The notes under the pieces: generated by a model | The model's input: the letters and a program-made list of their open reading frames with translations, nothing else | Told to the model about the DNA's origin: nothing | Databases searched by the model: none | Program-made: the position numbers and the translations under genes | Assembly (NCBI RefSeq): GCF_029892685.1 | Contig: NZ_JARXVD010000011.1 | Coordinates: 62,001-126,000, forward strand | Direction: 5' to 3' | DNA from: Mycobacterium sp. OTB74 | GTDB lineage: Bacteria; Actinomycetota; Actinomycetes; Mycobacteriales; Mycobacteriaceae | DNA: 64,000 bases | Shown: positions 44,664-54,100 of the stretch, piece by piece | Numbering within the stretch: the stretch's first letter is position 1 | How the letters are laid out: every line of letters starts with the position of its first letter

Positions 44664-47135
44664 ATGACACCGAACTCTTGGCAGCACTCCGACAACGCAC
44701 CACTCGATGACGAAACCCTGGCACGGCTCGATGGCTGGTGGCGAGCCGCCAACTACCTTTCAGTGGGCCAGATCTATCTGCTGAACAATCCGCTGCTGCG
44801 CACGCCCCTGACGCGTGATGACGTGAAGCCGCGGCTGCTCGGGCACTGGGGCACCACACCGGGCCTCAACTTCATCTACGCCCACCTCAACCGAATCATC
44901 AAGGCTCGCAGCCAATCCACCATCTACGTCGCTGGGCCGGGGCACGGCGGACCCGGTCTGGTCGCCAACACCTATCTGGATGGCACGTACACCGAGACCT
45001 ACCCCGACATCACGGCCGACGCCGAGGGCATGCGCCGGCTGTTCCGGCAATTCTCTTTCCCAGGGGGCATTCCCTCGCACGTCGCTCCGGAAACGCCTGG
45101 CTCTCTGCACGAGGGCGGCGAACTGGGCTACGCGTTGTCGCACGCTTATGGCGCGGCGTTCGACAATCCCGATCTGCTGGTGGCCGCCGTGGTGGGCGAC
45201 GGTGAGGCCGAGACGGGCGCGCTGGCCACAAGTTGGCACTCCAACAAGATGCTGCATCCGGCCAAAGACGGTGTGGTCCTGCCAATCCTTCACCTCAACG
45301 GATACAAGATCGCCAATCCGACAGTGCTCGCGCGCATCCCCGAGGATGAGCTGCAGGCTCTGATGATCGGCTACGGTCACACGCCGTACTTCTTCGAGGT
45401 CAAGAACGGCGATACCGACCAGGCCGCTGCGCATCTGCGATTCGCGGAATTGCTCGATGAGGTGTTCAACCACATCGCCCAGATCAAGGCTGCTGCGTTG
45501 GCCGCAGATCCGCTCGAGGTCGAGCGGCCGGCCTGGCCGATGATCGTGTTCCGGACCCCCAAAGGCTGGACCGGGCCTGACTACATCGACGACAAGAAAA
45601 CCACCGGATCGTGGCGGGCCCACCAGGTCCCGCTGGCCAGTGCCCGGGACACTCCCGAACATCTGCAGGTGCTTGCCGATTGGCTGGCTTCCTACCGGGC
45701 CGACGAACTGTTCGATGCCGACGGCCGGCTGGTCTCGTCCATCGCCGAGCTGGCGCCTGAGGGCCACCTGCGGATGAGCGACAACCCGCACACCAATGGC
45801 GGACTGTTGCTCAAAGACCTGCGGTTACCCGATTTCCGGGAGTTTGCAGTCGATGTGCCGGTACCCGGTGGAAGCATCTCTGAGGCCCCGCGGGTGCTCG
45901 GCGAGTGGCTGACCGAAGTGATCCGGCGCAACCCGGACAACTTCCGGATCTTCGGCCCGGACGAGACGGCGTCCAACCGCTTGCAGGCCGTGTTCGAAGT
46001 GACCGACAAACAGTGGAACGCCGAATTCATCAGCCCCGAGGTCGACGACCATCTGGCCCGGTTCGGCCGCGTCGTGGAAATGCTGTCCGAGCATCAATGC
46101 CAGGGCTGGCTGGAAGGTTATCTGCTCACGGGGCGGCACGGGCTGTTCAATTGCTATGAGGCGTTCATCCACATCATCGACTCGATGTTCAACCAACACG
46201 CCAAATGGCTCAAGGTCACCAACGACATCCCGTGGCGCCGGCCAATCGCGAGCCTGAATTACCTTCTGTCCAGCCATGTCTGGCGTCAGGACCACAATGG
46301 CTTCTCGCACCAGGATCCCGGCTTCATCGATCATGTGGTGAACAAGAGTGCCGACGTGGTGCGGGTGTACCTGCCGCCGGATACCAACACCCTGCTGAGC
46401 ACCTACGAGCACTGCCTGCGTTCGCGCCAGTACGTGAACGTGGTGGTATCCGGCAAACAACCCGCCCCCAATTTCCTGACCATGCCCGAGGCGATTGCGC
46501 ACTGCACCCGGGGCCTCGGCATCTGGGAGTGGGCGGGCAACGAAGTGCTCGGCACCGATCCCGACGTGGTGCTCGCCGCCGCCGGCGACGTTCCCACCCT
46601 AGAAGCGCTGGCGGCCATCGATCTGCTGCGCACCCACCTGCCCGATCTGAAGGTGCGGTTCATCAACGTGGTCGACCTGATGCGCCTGCAAGATGAGTCC
46701 GAGCATCCACACGGGTTGTCCAGCAAAGCTTTTGACATGCTGTTCACGGCGGTCAAGCCGATCATCTTTGCGTACCACGGGTATCCGTGGCTGATCCACC
46801 GATTGACCTACCGCCGGACCGGGCATGCGAACCTTCATGTGCGCGGGTACAAGGAAGAGGGCACCACCACCACGCCGTTCGACATGGTGATGCTCAACGA
46901 CCTGGACCGCTACCACCTGGTGATGGACGTGATCGACCGGGTGCCCACGCTCGGATCATCCTGTGCGACGCTGCGCCAGCAGATGGTCGACCAGCGCCTT
47001 GCCGCGCGCCAGTACACGCGCGAGCACGGTGAGGACATGCCCGAGATTCGTGATTGGGTCTGGCCCGCCGCGCGTGCCACCGCCGGCTCGGCGGTCATCG
47101 ACGCGGTCGCCACGACCGGTGGGGACAACGAGTAA
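44664..47135 (+). CDS. xfp: Xylulose-5-phosphate/fructose-6-phosphate phosphoketolase
   Basis: TPP enzyme that splits xylulose-5-P (or fructose-6-P) with phosphate to acetyl-phosphate plus a sugar phosphate. The 823 residues match the family length (about 800). [41 protein letters not shown] (TPP/Mg site), and [23 protein letters not shown] in the second half are typical, and [40 protein letters not shown] is well conserved. ATG 44664 has AGGAG about 10 bp upstream. An isolated gene: it may help acetyl-P supply under carbon overflow. Confidence 0.95.
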   Translation: MTPNSWQHSDNAPLDDETLARLDGWWRAANYLSVGQIYLLNNPLLRTPLTRDDVKPRLLGHWGTTPGLNFIYAHLNRIIKARSQSTIYVAGPGHGGPGLVANTYLDGTYTETYPDITADAEGMRRLFRQFSFPGGIPSHVAPETPGSLHEGGELGYALSHAYGAAFDNPDLLVAAVVGDGEAETGALATSWHSNKMLHPAKDGVVLPILHLNGYKIANPTVLARIPEDELQALMIGYGHTPYFFEVKNGDTDQAAAHLRFAELLDEVFNHIAQIKAAALAADPLEVERPAWPMIVFRTPKGWTGPDYIDDKKTTGSWRAHQVPLASARDTPEHLQVLADWLASYRADELFDADGRLVSSIAELAPEGHLRMSDNPHTNGGLLLKDLRLPDFREFAVDVPVPGGSISEAPRVLGEWLTEVIRRNPDNFRIFGPDETASNRLQAVFEVTDKQWNAEFISPEVDDHLARFGRVVEMLSEHQCQGWLEGYLLTGRHGLFNCYEAFIHIIDSMFNQHAKWLKVTNDIPWRRPIASLNYLLSSHVWRQDHNGFSHQDPGFIDHVVNKSADVVRVYLPPDTNTLLSTYEHCLRSRQYVNVVVSGKQPAPNFLTMPEAIAHCTRGLGIWEWAGNEVLGTDPDVVLAAAGDVPTLEALAAIDLLRTHLPDLKVRFINVVDLMRLQDESEHPHGLSSKAFDMLFTAVKPIIFAYHGYPWLIHRLTYRRTGHANLHVRGYKEEGTTTTPFDMVMLNDLDRYHLVMDVIDRVPTLGSSCATLRQQMVDQRLAARQYTREHGEDMPEIRDWVWPAARATAGSAVIDAVATTGGDNE

Positions 47136-47168
47136 CTCAGTACGACAAGCAGATTCGGCCGGGTTGGG

Positions 47169-48953
47169 CTATACCAGTTCGGTGGAGGCCGAGCTCATCG
47201 AATCCAGCGGCGTGTACACCGCGTCTTGCAGCACCGAGTCCAGGACCACCTGTGCGACACCGTCCCAAGGCGTGGCCTGCACCTCCGTGGTCGAGGCGAA
47301 CGGGAGCACCACCGCCGTGGCAGTGCCTGCGGCAGTGAGGATTTCGATGGTCTGCTGCGGTAAGCCATAGATGCCGGTGCCGTTGCTGGGGTTAACGCCG
47401 GAGAACATGTCGTTGATCCACCCGACGGCGAGTTCCTGCTCGGCGTCGATGTTCTGCGGCTGAGAGAAGCCGGCCACCAGGTACTCGGAGAACTGCAGGA
47501 TCGGGTTGGCACCCTGCAGCGCGTCGATGTGCCGACCGCCGACCAGCATCACGCCGTTGAACTGGTCGGGTCGAGCCGCCTCCAGTTCCTGGCCGACCAA
47601 GCCGTCGATGTTCCATACATAGGGCTCCGACGAAATGTCGTACACCGGACGGTAATTGGCGCCGGTGAGCTTGGCCAACGCAGTTGGCACCACGTTGTTG
47701 AGGTCGACGGAGTCCATCAACACCACGCCCTGCAGATCGGCGATCGCACCGTTGTCCACCATGTCGCCTGCAGCGGCGGTCACCAGCGCCCCGCCGAGCG
47801 AATGGCCCGCCAACACAAACGCGGTGGGCAGTGTGCCCGTGAAGCCGGCCGCCCGGGCACTTGCGGTGAGTGCTGACCGGTCGCCGGCGAACAGGTCTGC
47901 GACGGCCTGCTGGTCCGCGCTACCGCCAAGCCATTGCGCATTGACGTCGAAAGCGTTGGAGGACAACGTCGGAGCGACCACGATGCTGTCGGTCTCCTCG
48001 GCGAGCGTCGCAAGGGTGTAGCTGTACATCGGCGCGACTGCCATGAATCCGTGCTGGAAGTAGATGATGCGCGTGGACGAGTCCGCGTTCTCCGGGAAGT
48101 ACCAATCGGCCTGCACCGTTTGACCGGTATCCGGCATGGTGAGGCTGGAGACCTTCACGGTGACGGTGCTGCCCGCCGGCACCACGGGCGCTCCCGCGAA
48201 TGCCTCAATGGCCGCCCCGATCACGTTGAACACGAACGACCCGACGACGTTGATCAGCGGTGCTTGCGTGGTGGTAGTGGTCGTCGCGGGGGTTTGCGGC
48301 GAGATGGCGGCTGCCGTCACGACCTTCGGTGTTGCCGCAGCGATTTGTTGAACCACAGAATTGACCGCCGCAGTCATGTTGTCGGCCAACGATTTTGCCG
48401 CAGCCGAGAGGGTGTCGACAGCCTTGGTGACAAGTTGGGCATCGGGCTGAACCAGGACGGGCTGCGCGGCAGCGGTGCTGACGGGCTTGGCGGCCAGAGC
48501 GCCGACGGCCGCCTTCAGAGCAGCGGCAGGCGTCTGAGCACTGCGAGTTTTCGTCGTCGCAGTCGACTTATGATTGACCGCGCCTGACGCGTCGCCCGAC
48601 GCCGAACTACCAACGGTCTTCGTTGTCGATGAGTCGGTCGCCGCGGCCTGAGTGGTTTGAGCCGTTTGGGTGGTTTGCGTTGACCTCGTCGCTGACGTCG
48701 ACTTGTCCGATTTCGCTTTGGCCACCTTGCCGTCCGAGGCCTTTGCGCCGGTCGTGCGCTTCGACTTATCCCCCGCAGAGTGGTCTGCAGAATCGGAATG
48801 ACCCTGCTGCGCACCGCTGGTCGATCCAGACGAATGTCCGCTGGAATTGCCCGCATCATGTCCGGAGTCGGCCACCGCGGGTGCCACCGGCAACCACAGC
48901 GCAACGAATCCCGCACCCACCAACGCCCAAGCTGAACTGGCCAGACGCTTCAT
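47169..48953 (-). CDS. Secreted alpha/beta hydrolase with long low-complexity linker
   Basis: 594 residues. A Sec signal peptide (MKRLASSAWALVGAGFVALWLPVAPAVA) is followed by 200 residues of Ser/Gly/Thr/Lys/Ala-rich linker (runs of TTQTAQ, KAKSDKSTSATR) that would cross the envelope. The catalytic domain from about 250 carries FVLAGHSLGGALV (nucleophile Ser), a DSVDLNNV acid region and GRHIDALQGANP (possible catalytic His). It is likely a lipase or chlorophyllase-type esterase at the cell surface. It is convergent with xfp and divergent from a TetR regulator with a palindrome between them. Confidence 0.85.
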   Translation of the reverse strand: MKRLASSAWALVGAGFVALWLPVAPAVADSGHDAGNSSGHSSGSTSGAQQGHSDSADHSAGDKSKRTTGAKASDGKVAKAKSDKSTSATRSTQTTQTAQTTQAAATDSSTTKTVGSSASGDASGAVNHKSTATTKTRSAQTPAAALKAAVGALAAKPVSTAAAQPVLVQPDAQLVTKAVDTLSAAAKSLADNMTAAVNSVVQQIAAATPKVVTAAAISPQTPATTTTTTQAPLINVVGSFVFNVIGAAIEAFAGAPVVPAGSTVTVKVSSLTMPDTGQTVQADWYFPENADSSTRIIYFQHGFMAVAPMYSYTLATLAEETDSIVVAPTLSSNAFDVNAQWLGGSADQQAVADLFAGDRSALTASARAAGFTGTLPTAFVLAGHSLGGALVTAAAGDMVDNGAIADLQGVVLMDSVDLNNVVPTALAKLTGANYRPVYDISSEPYVWNIDGLVGQELEAARPDQFNGVMLVGGRHIDALQGANPILQFSEYLVAGFSQPQNIDAEQELAVGWINDMFSGVNPSNGTGIYGLPQQTIEILTAAGTATAVVLPFASTTEVQATPWDGVAQVVLDSVLQDAVYTPLDSMSSASTELV

Positions 48954-49009
48954 TGCGCACCCCCCGTGTCGTTAGGTCACCGCCAACGGCACGCTAGCGC
49001 CGATTCACG

Positions 49010-49022
49010 ATCATCGGATGAT
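49010..49022. promoter_or_regulatory. Palindrome in hydrolase/TetR intergenic region
   Basis: ATCATCGGATGAT, 5-bp arms and 3-bp centre, in the 170-bp divergent gap; candidate site for the TetR regulator at 49124. The flanking sequence is AT-rich (TTGAACAAAATTGGTG), a likely promoter region. Confidence 0.4.
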
Positions 49023-49123
49023 ATTGAACAAAATTGGTGCTTTGTATCTTTAATTCCCGACAACGACCATCGGCCTGCGCCATACTGGTCACCCGAACGC
49101 CCCTTCACCGGCAGGACAATCGA

Positions 49124-49774
49124 GTGTCAACACCACAGCGCAGGCCTCGAGGGCGGCCTGTTGGCGGTGGCAACAACACCGAGCAGGCCAGGCACGTTCT
49201 GCTCGATGCGGCCGAACAGTTTTTCGTCGACGGCGGCAACCAGACCTTCACGATGGAAGTCATCGCCACCGAGGCCGGCTATTCACGCAGCGCCGTCTAC
49301 CGGCAGTTCGCGAACCGCCAGGAGCTGTTGGCCGCGCTGGTACAGCGCACAACTCAGCGGCACATGATCGAGATGCTGCAGCAGGTGCCGAGTGACGCGA
49401 CGCCAGTCGACCTCCTGATCGACAGCCTGGTAATCGTCGCGACGCAACTGGTTCACGACCCACTGCTCAAGACCATCGCCGCTCAGACTCCCGATGGAAC
49501 CGTGGCGGCGCTGATCGCCAACGACGGCTCGCTGACCCAATTGGTGCAGTCGATGGTTGAAGGCCTGGTCGCCAATGGCGCTCCGAGCCAGTTCCGGGCC
49601 GGACTACACCCGCACGACCTGGCTCAGTTCATCATCTCGACGGCGCTGAGCCTGCTGTTGGAAGTGGTGCCCGGCAGCGGCGATCCTGCGGTGGCTCGGC
49701 GCTACCTGGAGACGTTCGTGTTGCCGGCGATCGTCACTTTGCCGCCGCCGGCGTCTCGGGTATTTCCCGGATGA
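49124..49774 (+). CDS. TetR-family regulator
   Basis: 216 residues from GTG 49124; the longer frame from 49034 would run through the operator region. HTH at about 30-65 (FTMEVIATEAGYSRSAVYRQFANRQELLAALVQR). The C-terminal half has no recognised ligand signature. It is divergent from the secreted hydrolase, its probable target. Convergent with the PLP enzyme gene, only 24 bp away. Confidence 0.87.
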   Translation: MSTPQRRPRGRPVGGGNNTEQARHVLLDAAEQFFVDGGNQTFTMEVIATEAGYSRSAVYRQFANRQELLAALVQRTTQRHMIEMLQQVPSDATPVDLLIDSLVIVATQLVHDPLLKTIAAQTPDGTVAALIANDGSLTQLVQSMVEGLVANGAPSQFRAGLHPHDLAQFIISTALSLLLEVVPGSGDPAVARRYLETFVLPAIVTLPPPASRVFPG

Positions 49775-49798
49775 GTGGAAAACTCCGGATTCCCGCGT

Positions 49799-50854
49799 CT
49801 ACGGCCCGTCAAAGGTCGTCGGGTAGGCATACAACCCGGGTTGGCCGCCCGTCATGACGAACAGGACGTTCACGCCAGCCTGATGACGCCCAGCCTTGAT
49901 GTCGGCCAGCAGACCGGCGAATGCCTTCCCGCTGTAGACGGGATCAAGCATCAATCCTTCGATCCGGGCCAGCAGTTGCACCGCGTCGATCAGTTCGCGA
50001 GTGGGCACACCATATCCGGGGCCGAGTTGTGCATCGTCAACGTCGACCTCGACCGGCGGCGCATCAATACCCAGCAGACCGCAGGCCTCCCGAACCAGCG
50101 TTGCCGTCGTAGCCTGCGCATATTCGCGAGCGGCGAGCACACTGAAGCCCCGTACGTTGATCGCGCGACCCAATGTAGCGAAACCAGCGATCAGTCCCGC
50201 CTGAGTACCACCGCTGCCATTCGGCACGATCACCTCAGAGAACTGCAGACCCAGCTCGGCCTCCTGCATGGCGACCTCCGCTGCGCAACGGACATAGCCC
50301 AATGCACCAAGCCCAGTGGAGCCGCCAGTCGGTATCACGAGGACGCGGTGGCCTTCGGTACGCAATGTCTGCGCACGTTCCTGTACATGAGTCAGCGCAT
50401 CTTGCGAACCGTCGAGCACGTGAATTCGCGCACCGAACAGCTTATCCAACAGCATATTTCCGTTGTTCTCGTAGTCCGTGTCAGCACGAGGCACGATGCG
50501 TGACAAGACCAGCTCACAGTGCAGGCCCACCTTCGCGGCGACCGCCGCCGTGAGGCGGGCATGGTTGGATTGCAGCCCGCCGACAGTGACGACCGTGTCG
50601 CAGCCTTCCGCCAACGCGCGACCAATGTGGAATTCCAGCTTGCGCAGCTTATTGCCGCCACCGCCGAGCGCCATGTGGTCGTCACGTTTGACGAAAACGT
50701 TCACACCGCTGAGCAACTCAGGCGCCCTGGAGGCCAGGCCATCCAGACGCTGGATGTGTGTGGCACCCTCGATCAGCTGATGCCGGGCAAATGTATTGAG
50801 TTGAGCTAACTGGCCCTCGCCTGACACGATTCCGCCAATCTCTATGTGGCGCAC
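49799..50854 (-). CDS. PLP-dependent D-cysteine desulfhydrase / ACC deaminase family enzyme
   Basis: 351 residues of fold-type II PLP enzyme. The Schiff-base Lys lies in GGGGNKLRKLEFHIG (about 65-80), followed by VGGLQSNHARLTAAVAAKVGL; VPNGSGGTQAGLIAG binds the cofactor phosphate. These fit D-cysteine desulfhydrase (pyruvate, H2S and ammonia from D-Cys) and 1-aminocyclopropane-carboxylate deaminase. The two cannot be separated from sequence alone here; DcyD-like is more likely in bacteria of this kind. Start 50854 fits; no partner gene is in an operon. Confidence 0.82.
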   Translation of the reverse strand: MRHIEIGGIVSGEGQLAQLNTFARHQLIEGATHIQRLDGLASRAPELLSGVNVFVKRDDHMALGGGGNKLRKLEFHIGRALAEGCDTVVTVGGLQSNHARLTAAVAAKVGLHCELVLSRIVPRADTDYENNGNMLLDKLFGARIHVLDGSQDALTHVQERAQTLRTEGHRVLVIPTGGSTGLGALGYVRCAAEVAMQEAELGLQFSEVIVPNGSGGTQAGLIAGFATLGRAINVRGFSVLAAREYAQATTATLVREACGLLGIDAPPVEVDVDDAQLGPGYGVPTRELIDAVQLLARIEGLMLDPVYSGKAFAGLLADIKAGRHQAGVNVLFVMTGGQPGLYAYPTTFDGP

Positions 50855-50933
50855 TCCAATCCCAGAGCACGTGGCCGGTCGACGTTACCTGCCCCGGACC
50901 GGCTGCGCGATGTCCTTCGTTGCCCAGCCAACC

Positions 50934-50982
50934 GAGCGACGGCCGGAAGGGGTCCACGGGGACCAGCTTCCGGCCGTCGCTC
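50934..50982 (-). terminator. Strong hairpin terminator after cutinase
   Basis: Perfect 16-bp arms (50934-50949 and 50967-50982) enclose 17 nt that can extend the stem (GGTCC...GGACC). It begins 10 bp past the cutinase stop on the minus strand. One of the strongest hairpins in the window; it lacks a T-run. Confidence 0.75.
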
Positions 50983-50992
50983 TGTGATCTAT

Positions 50993-51811
50993 TCAGTTAG
51001 CATGGTCAACCACCGGAGCGGCGAGCTGACCGGCGCCCTGGTTGTCGTCGACTGTGCCCGAGGCCTGCAGCACCGTTGCCGACCGAGCGGCCGCCCCCAA
51101 CTTCTGCACGACGAAGTCAGCTGCCTGATCGGCCATGCCGTTGTTCTTGTAGGCGCTGTGCGCGGCTCGGTTAAACCCGCCCGGAAAGCAAACCGGATCG
51201 CCCTGGGCACACAGTTGCAGGGTCTTGGCCACGTAAGGCTGCCCGACGGAGATGGGCGGGGCGGCGTGATCGGCCAGGCTCAGGAACCAGCTGTCCGGGG
51301 TACCGAACAGAACGACTGCCGCGACGTGCGATGCGATTGCCGGAGGCATCGGTCCGCTGATACCGGCAGGCAGCGTGACACCGGCTGGGACACTGCTGGA
51401 CGTGGTGTACCCGGCGACTGCTGCGCCCTGCGAGTAACCGCCCAGCACGATCTTGGTGGCCGGGCACATGGCTGCGATGGACTGAATCCTGTTGCTGGCG
51501 TCAGCAATTCCGTCGGCCGCCTGGCCGAAGTCCAACGATGCCGGGTAGTTCACCCCGTACGTGTCCACGCTCTTACCGGGCAGTCGCGCGCCCAGCGCGT
51601 CGACGAATGCCTGACCGGTGTCGCCGACGCCCGGCGCCTCGAAAGTACCTCGAGCGAAGACGACTTCGATATTGGCACAGGCATCATCTGCGGCATTGGC
51701 CGTCGCGGTGGGCACGGCCACAGTAGCCAAAGCCAACGCGGTGAATATTGCGACCAATGTCATCTGGATGACGCTGCCGGTTTTTGCTGCCCGAACTTTG
51801 ATGCTGCTCAT
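50993..51811 (-). CDS. Secreted cutinase-family serine hydrolase
   Basis: Culp-type exported hydrolase or phospholipase of 272 residues. Signal peptide MSSIKVRAAKTGSVIQMTLVAIFTALALATVAVPTATA, mature start at about ADDACANIEVVFARGTFE. The catalytic Ser lies in LGGYSQGAAV, Asp in GDPVCFPGG, and His in NRAAHSAY; the paired Cys are present. ATG 51811 (MSSIKV) begins a proper signal peptide; a longer frame to 51844 adds unlikely residues. Relatives hydrolyse short esters, triglyceride-type or phospholipid substrates at the surface. Confidence 0.93.
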   Translation of the reverse strand: MSSIKVRAAKTGSVIQMTLVAIFTALALATVAVPTATANAADDACANIEVVFARGTFEAPGVGDTGQAFVDALGARLPGKSVDTYGVNYPASLDFGQAADGIADASNRIQSIAAMCPATKIVLGGYSQGAAVAGYTTSSSVPAGVTLPAGISGPMPPAIASHVAAVVLFGTPDSWFLSLADHAAPPISVGQPYVAKTLQLCAQGDPVCFPGGFNRAAHSAYKNNGMADQAADFVVQKLGAAARSATVLQASGTVDDNQGAGQLAAPVVDHAN

Positions 51812-52104
51812 GGTGTGCTCCCCGTCGCTAGCTCTACTCGCCATCCGGGCCCCTGCCGAATTGGCAACTGCCTGGTATAAGCGGTTGCCGCGGACTGCGA
51901 TTCCTCGGCCATCCTGTGATGTACGCCACTCGGAAAACTTTCCTAGCCAGGAATGCCCTGCCGCGCCAATGTGCTTGCTCTGCTCGCCTGGTCGGAGGCG
52001 ACGTCATACCCCGGTAGGAGGCCCGAACTCGCCCCCGGCACGATGTGTCACCCAGGTCTTGATTCGTAACGTCTGATCATGATCGAAATACGAGGAGGCC
52101 GGCG

Positions 52105-52308
52105 ATGACCGGCGACGTTCTGGGATGGGCAATTCCCCTCCCGCGCAGCAATATTGGCGCTCGACTACGAAACGCCATGGATACCGCAGCACACGCCGTC
52201 GCACACTGGCGGCTTCCCGCCCACCGACCGAGGGAACCGTACTATCCCGGTCACCGTCTGCCGATGTTCGAAGAAGCCGCCATGGCGCGCGAGATGTACC
52301 GGCTGTAA
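52105..52308 (+). CDS. 67-residue small protein of unknown function
   Basis: Unrecognised gene. Support is an excellent ribosome site (GAGGAGG, 6 bp before ATG 52105). The product MTGDVLGWAIPLPRS...FEEAAMAREMYRL is Pro-, Ala-, His- and Arg-rich, with no membrane span. It lies alone between cutinase and an alpha/beta hydrolase, both on the opposite strand. The hydrolase terminator is downstream. It may be a real lineage-specific small protein; codon use is not unusual. Confidence 0.45.
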   Translation: MTGDVLGWAIPLPRSNIGARLRNAMDTAAHAVAHWRLPAHRPREPYYPGHRLPMFEEAAMAREMYRL

Positions 52309-52390
52309 TCGGGGTGATGTCACGAATTATCTTGTAGTGCGATTGATCTAGCGTGCCAACTTCACTGGCGACGCACTGGGCCCACAAACG

Positions 52391-52425
52391 CCTGGGCCAC
52401 CTCGCGTACGGCGAGGCGGCCCAGG
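52391..52425 (-). terminator. Terminator hairpin after alpha/beta hydrolase
   Basis: 15-bp arms (52391-52405 and 52411-52425; CCTGGGCCACCTCGC) with one mismatch and a 5-nt loop, about 25 bp past the hydrolase stop at 52450. The minus strand continues CGTTTGTGG, a weak T stretch. Confidence 0.75.
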
Positions 52426-52449
52426 TATTCCAGCGAGAGTCTTTGGCAC

Positions 52450-53292
52450 TCAGTGCTTCTTGATGAAGTCCAGCACGGTTTCCGCGACCTCACGCCAACC
52501 GCTGTCGATCACCAGCGAGTGGCCGCGGCCCGGGATCTCGACAATCTCGGTGACGTTGGGGTTCTTCTTGTTCCGCTTGTAGGACGCCTTGGCGATGGCC
52601 GGCGGGACGGTGTGGTCATTCTCGCCGGAGACGACCAGCAGCGGCCCGCGCTCCGGGTTCTTGGTGTTGACCTTGGTCTGCGAACCGGGGTTGAAGTTGG
52701 CGATTGCGGCCTGAAACAGCGGCACTCCCGACCCGGCGACCGAGTACTCGTCGTACAGCCGGTTCGACTCTTCCTCGGACACCGCGTTACCGAACGCGAA
52801 CCGGAATTGCTTGCGGGTCAACGCCACCGCGCGGCCGTAGTTGAGCGGGTTGCCGATCACCGGGAATGCGGCCCGCAGCGCCGACAACGGAAGCGGCAGA
52901 ACCCCGCGGAATGGCGCCGGATCAATGGCCACTGATGTCTTCGCGAGCCCCATGCCGGCGAGTTTCTGGCTGATCAGGCCGCCGAAGGAGTGTCCGATGA
53001 CGATGGGTTTGCGGTCGAGCGCACTGATGACCTCCGCATAGTGGGCGGTGATCTGTCCGACGCTCTTGTGGGCGAAGACGGACAGGTCGCGGCGTGCCTC
53101 GCTCACGGTCTGCGGGTCATCGGGCCAGCCGGGCGCAAGTGTGACGTATCCGCGCTCTTCGAGTAGTGCGCGCCAGCCGTCCCAGCTCTGCGCGAGTAGC
53201 CACAGCCCGTGCACGAAGACGACGGGTTGAGCGCCGGAGGCGTTAGCCCGATCGATCTCAGCCTGTTCGTGAGTGGTGATGGTGGTGGTCAT
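52450..53292 (-). CDS. Alpha/beta-fold hydrolase
   Basis: 280 residues, soluble, no signal peptide. VVFVHGLWLLAQSWDGWRALLEERGYVTLAPGWPDDP is the oxyanion-hole side, IGHSFGGLISQKLA holds the nucleophile Ser, SGENDHTVP the acid, and GRGHSLVIDSGW the His, so the triad is complete. It resembles epoxide-hydrolase-like or lipase-type esterases; the substrate is unknown. It is divergent from a TetR regulator with two AGAACGT-type operators between, and ends in a good hairpin. Confidence 0.88.
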   Translation of the reverse strand: MTTTITTHEQAEIDRANASGAQPVVFVHGLWLLAQSWDGWRALLEERGYVTLAPGWPDDPQTVSEARRDLSVFAHKSVGQITAHYAEVISALDRKPIVIGHSFGGLISQKLAGMGLAKTSVAIDPAPFRGVLPLPLSALRAAFPVIGNPLNYGRAVALTRKQFRFAFGNAVSEEESNRLYDEYSVAGSGVPLFQAAIANFNPGSQTKVNTKNPERGPLLVVSGENDHTVPPAIAKASYKRNKKNPNVTEIVEIPGRGHSLVIDSGWREVAETVLDFIKKH

Positions 53293-53312
53293 AATGGTCT
53301 CCTTAAGTAGAA

Positions 53313-53379
53313 AGAACGGTCGTTCTACCTACGTAACCCATCCGTTCGGCGATCTGTTCCTCAACAGAAAGAACGTTCT
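53313..53379. promoter_or_regulatory. Paired TetR operators between hydrolase and regulator
   Basis: AGAACGGTCGTTCT (53313-53326) and AGAACGTTCT (53370-53379) share the sequence GAAAGAACG (53311-53319 with 53367-53375). Both lie in the 111-bp divergent gap, suggesting cooperative repression of both genes by the TetR protein at 53404. Confidence 0.65.
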
Positions 53380-53403
53380 CGATTGGGGCGTACCGTTGCA
53401 TAG

Positions 53404-53976
53404 GTGAACGCTCCCGACTCGGTTTCTCAGCCCCGCGAACGGCTGCTGCGCACCGCGACCGAGTTGTTCTACCGCGAGGGAATCCACTCCGTCGGCGTCG
53501 ACCGGATCCTGGCCGAAGCCCAGGTCACCCGCGCCACCATGTATCGACACTTCACCGGAAAACAAGGTTTGGTCGAGGCGTACCTGGCATTGGAAGACGC
53601 CACGATCCGCGGCTATTTCGCCGAGGCCACCGCCACTGCCGGACCGGACACCGACATGCTCGAGCTGGTGATCAACGGCATTGCCGAGGACGTAGCCCGC
53701 TACCACACCCGCGGCTGTCCCTTCATCAACGCCGCTGCCGAATACCCCGACCCCGACAACCCAGTCCGGCGGCTCATCACGTCACATCGCACCTGGTTCC
53801 GCGGCGCGCTCGAAGAAGCAGCCGCAGGCCGAGAAGACCCGGCCGACATCGCCGCATCCCTGGTGTTGCTCCGCGACGCTGCCCTAGTCGGCGGGTACCT
53901 CGACGGAATCGAGACGACCAAGCACTCGTTCGTTCGCGCCGCACGTCAAGCAGCCGGAATCGCGCCGCAGGGCTGA
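53404..53976 (+). CDS. TetR-family regulator
   Basis: 190 residues from GTG 53404. HTH within ERLLRTATELFYREGIHSVGVDRILAEAQVTRATMYRHFTGKQGL, near-canonical for the family; the ligand domain contains GCPFINAAAEYPDP and a Cys that could sense electrophiles or oxidants as in related YxaF/SczA-like proteins (inference). It controls, most likely, the divergent hydrolase and itself through two operators. Confidence 0.9.
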   Translation: MNAPDSVSQPRERLLRTATELFYREGIHSVGVDRILAEAQVTRATMYRHFTGKQGLVEAYLALEDATIRGYFAEATATAGPDTDMLELVINGIAEDVARYHTRGCPFINAAAEYPDPDNPVRRLITSHRTWFRGALEEAAAGREDPADIAASLVLLRDAALVGGYLDGIETTKHSFVRAARQAAGIAPQG

Positions 53977-54100
53977 GACCACCTTTCCGCCGTGGTGGCC
54001 ATCACCGGTGGCGTCAGGTCTTTCCGGCGCCGACCCGCGGCGTCAGCCGACGACGATCACTCTGCGGCAACGATTTTCAACATCCATCGGCTGCCTACCG

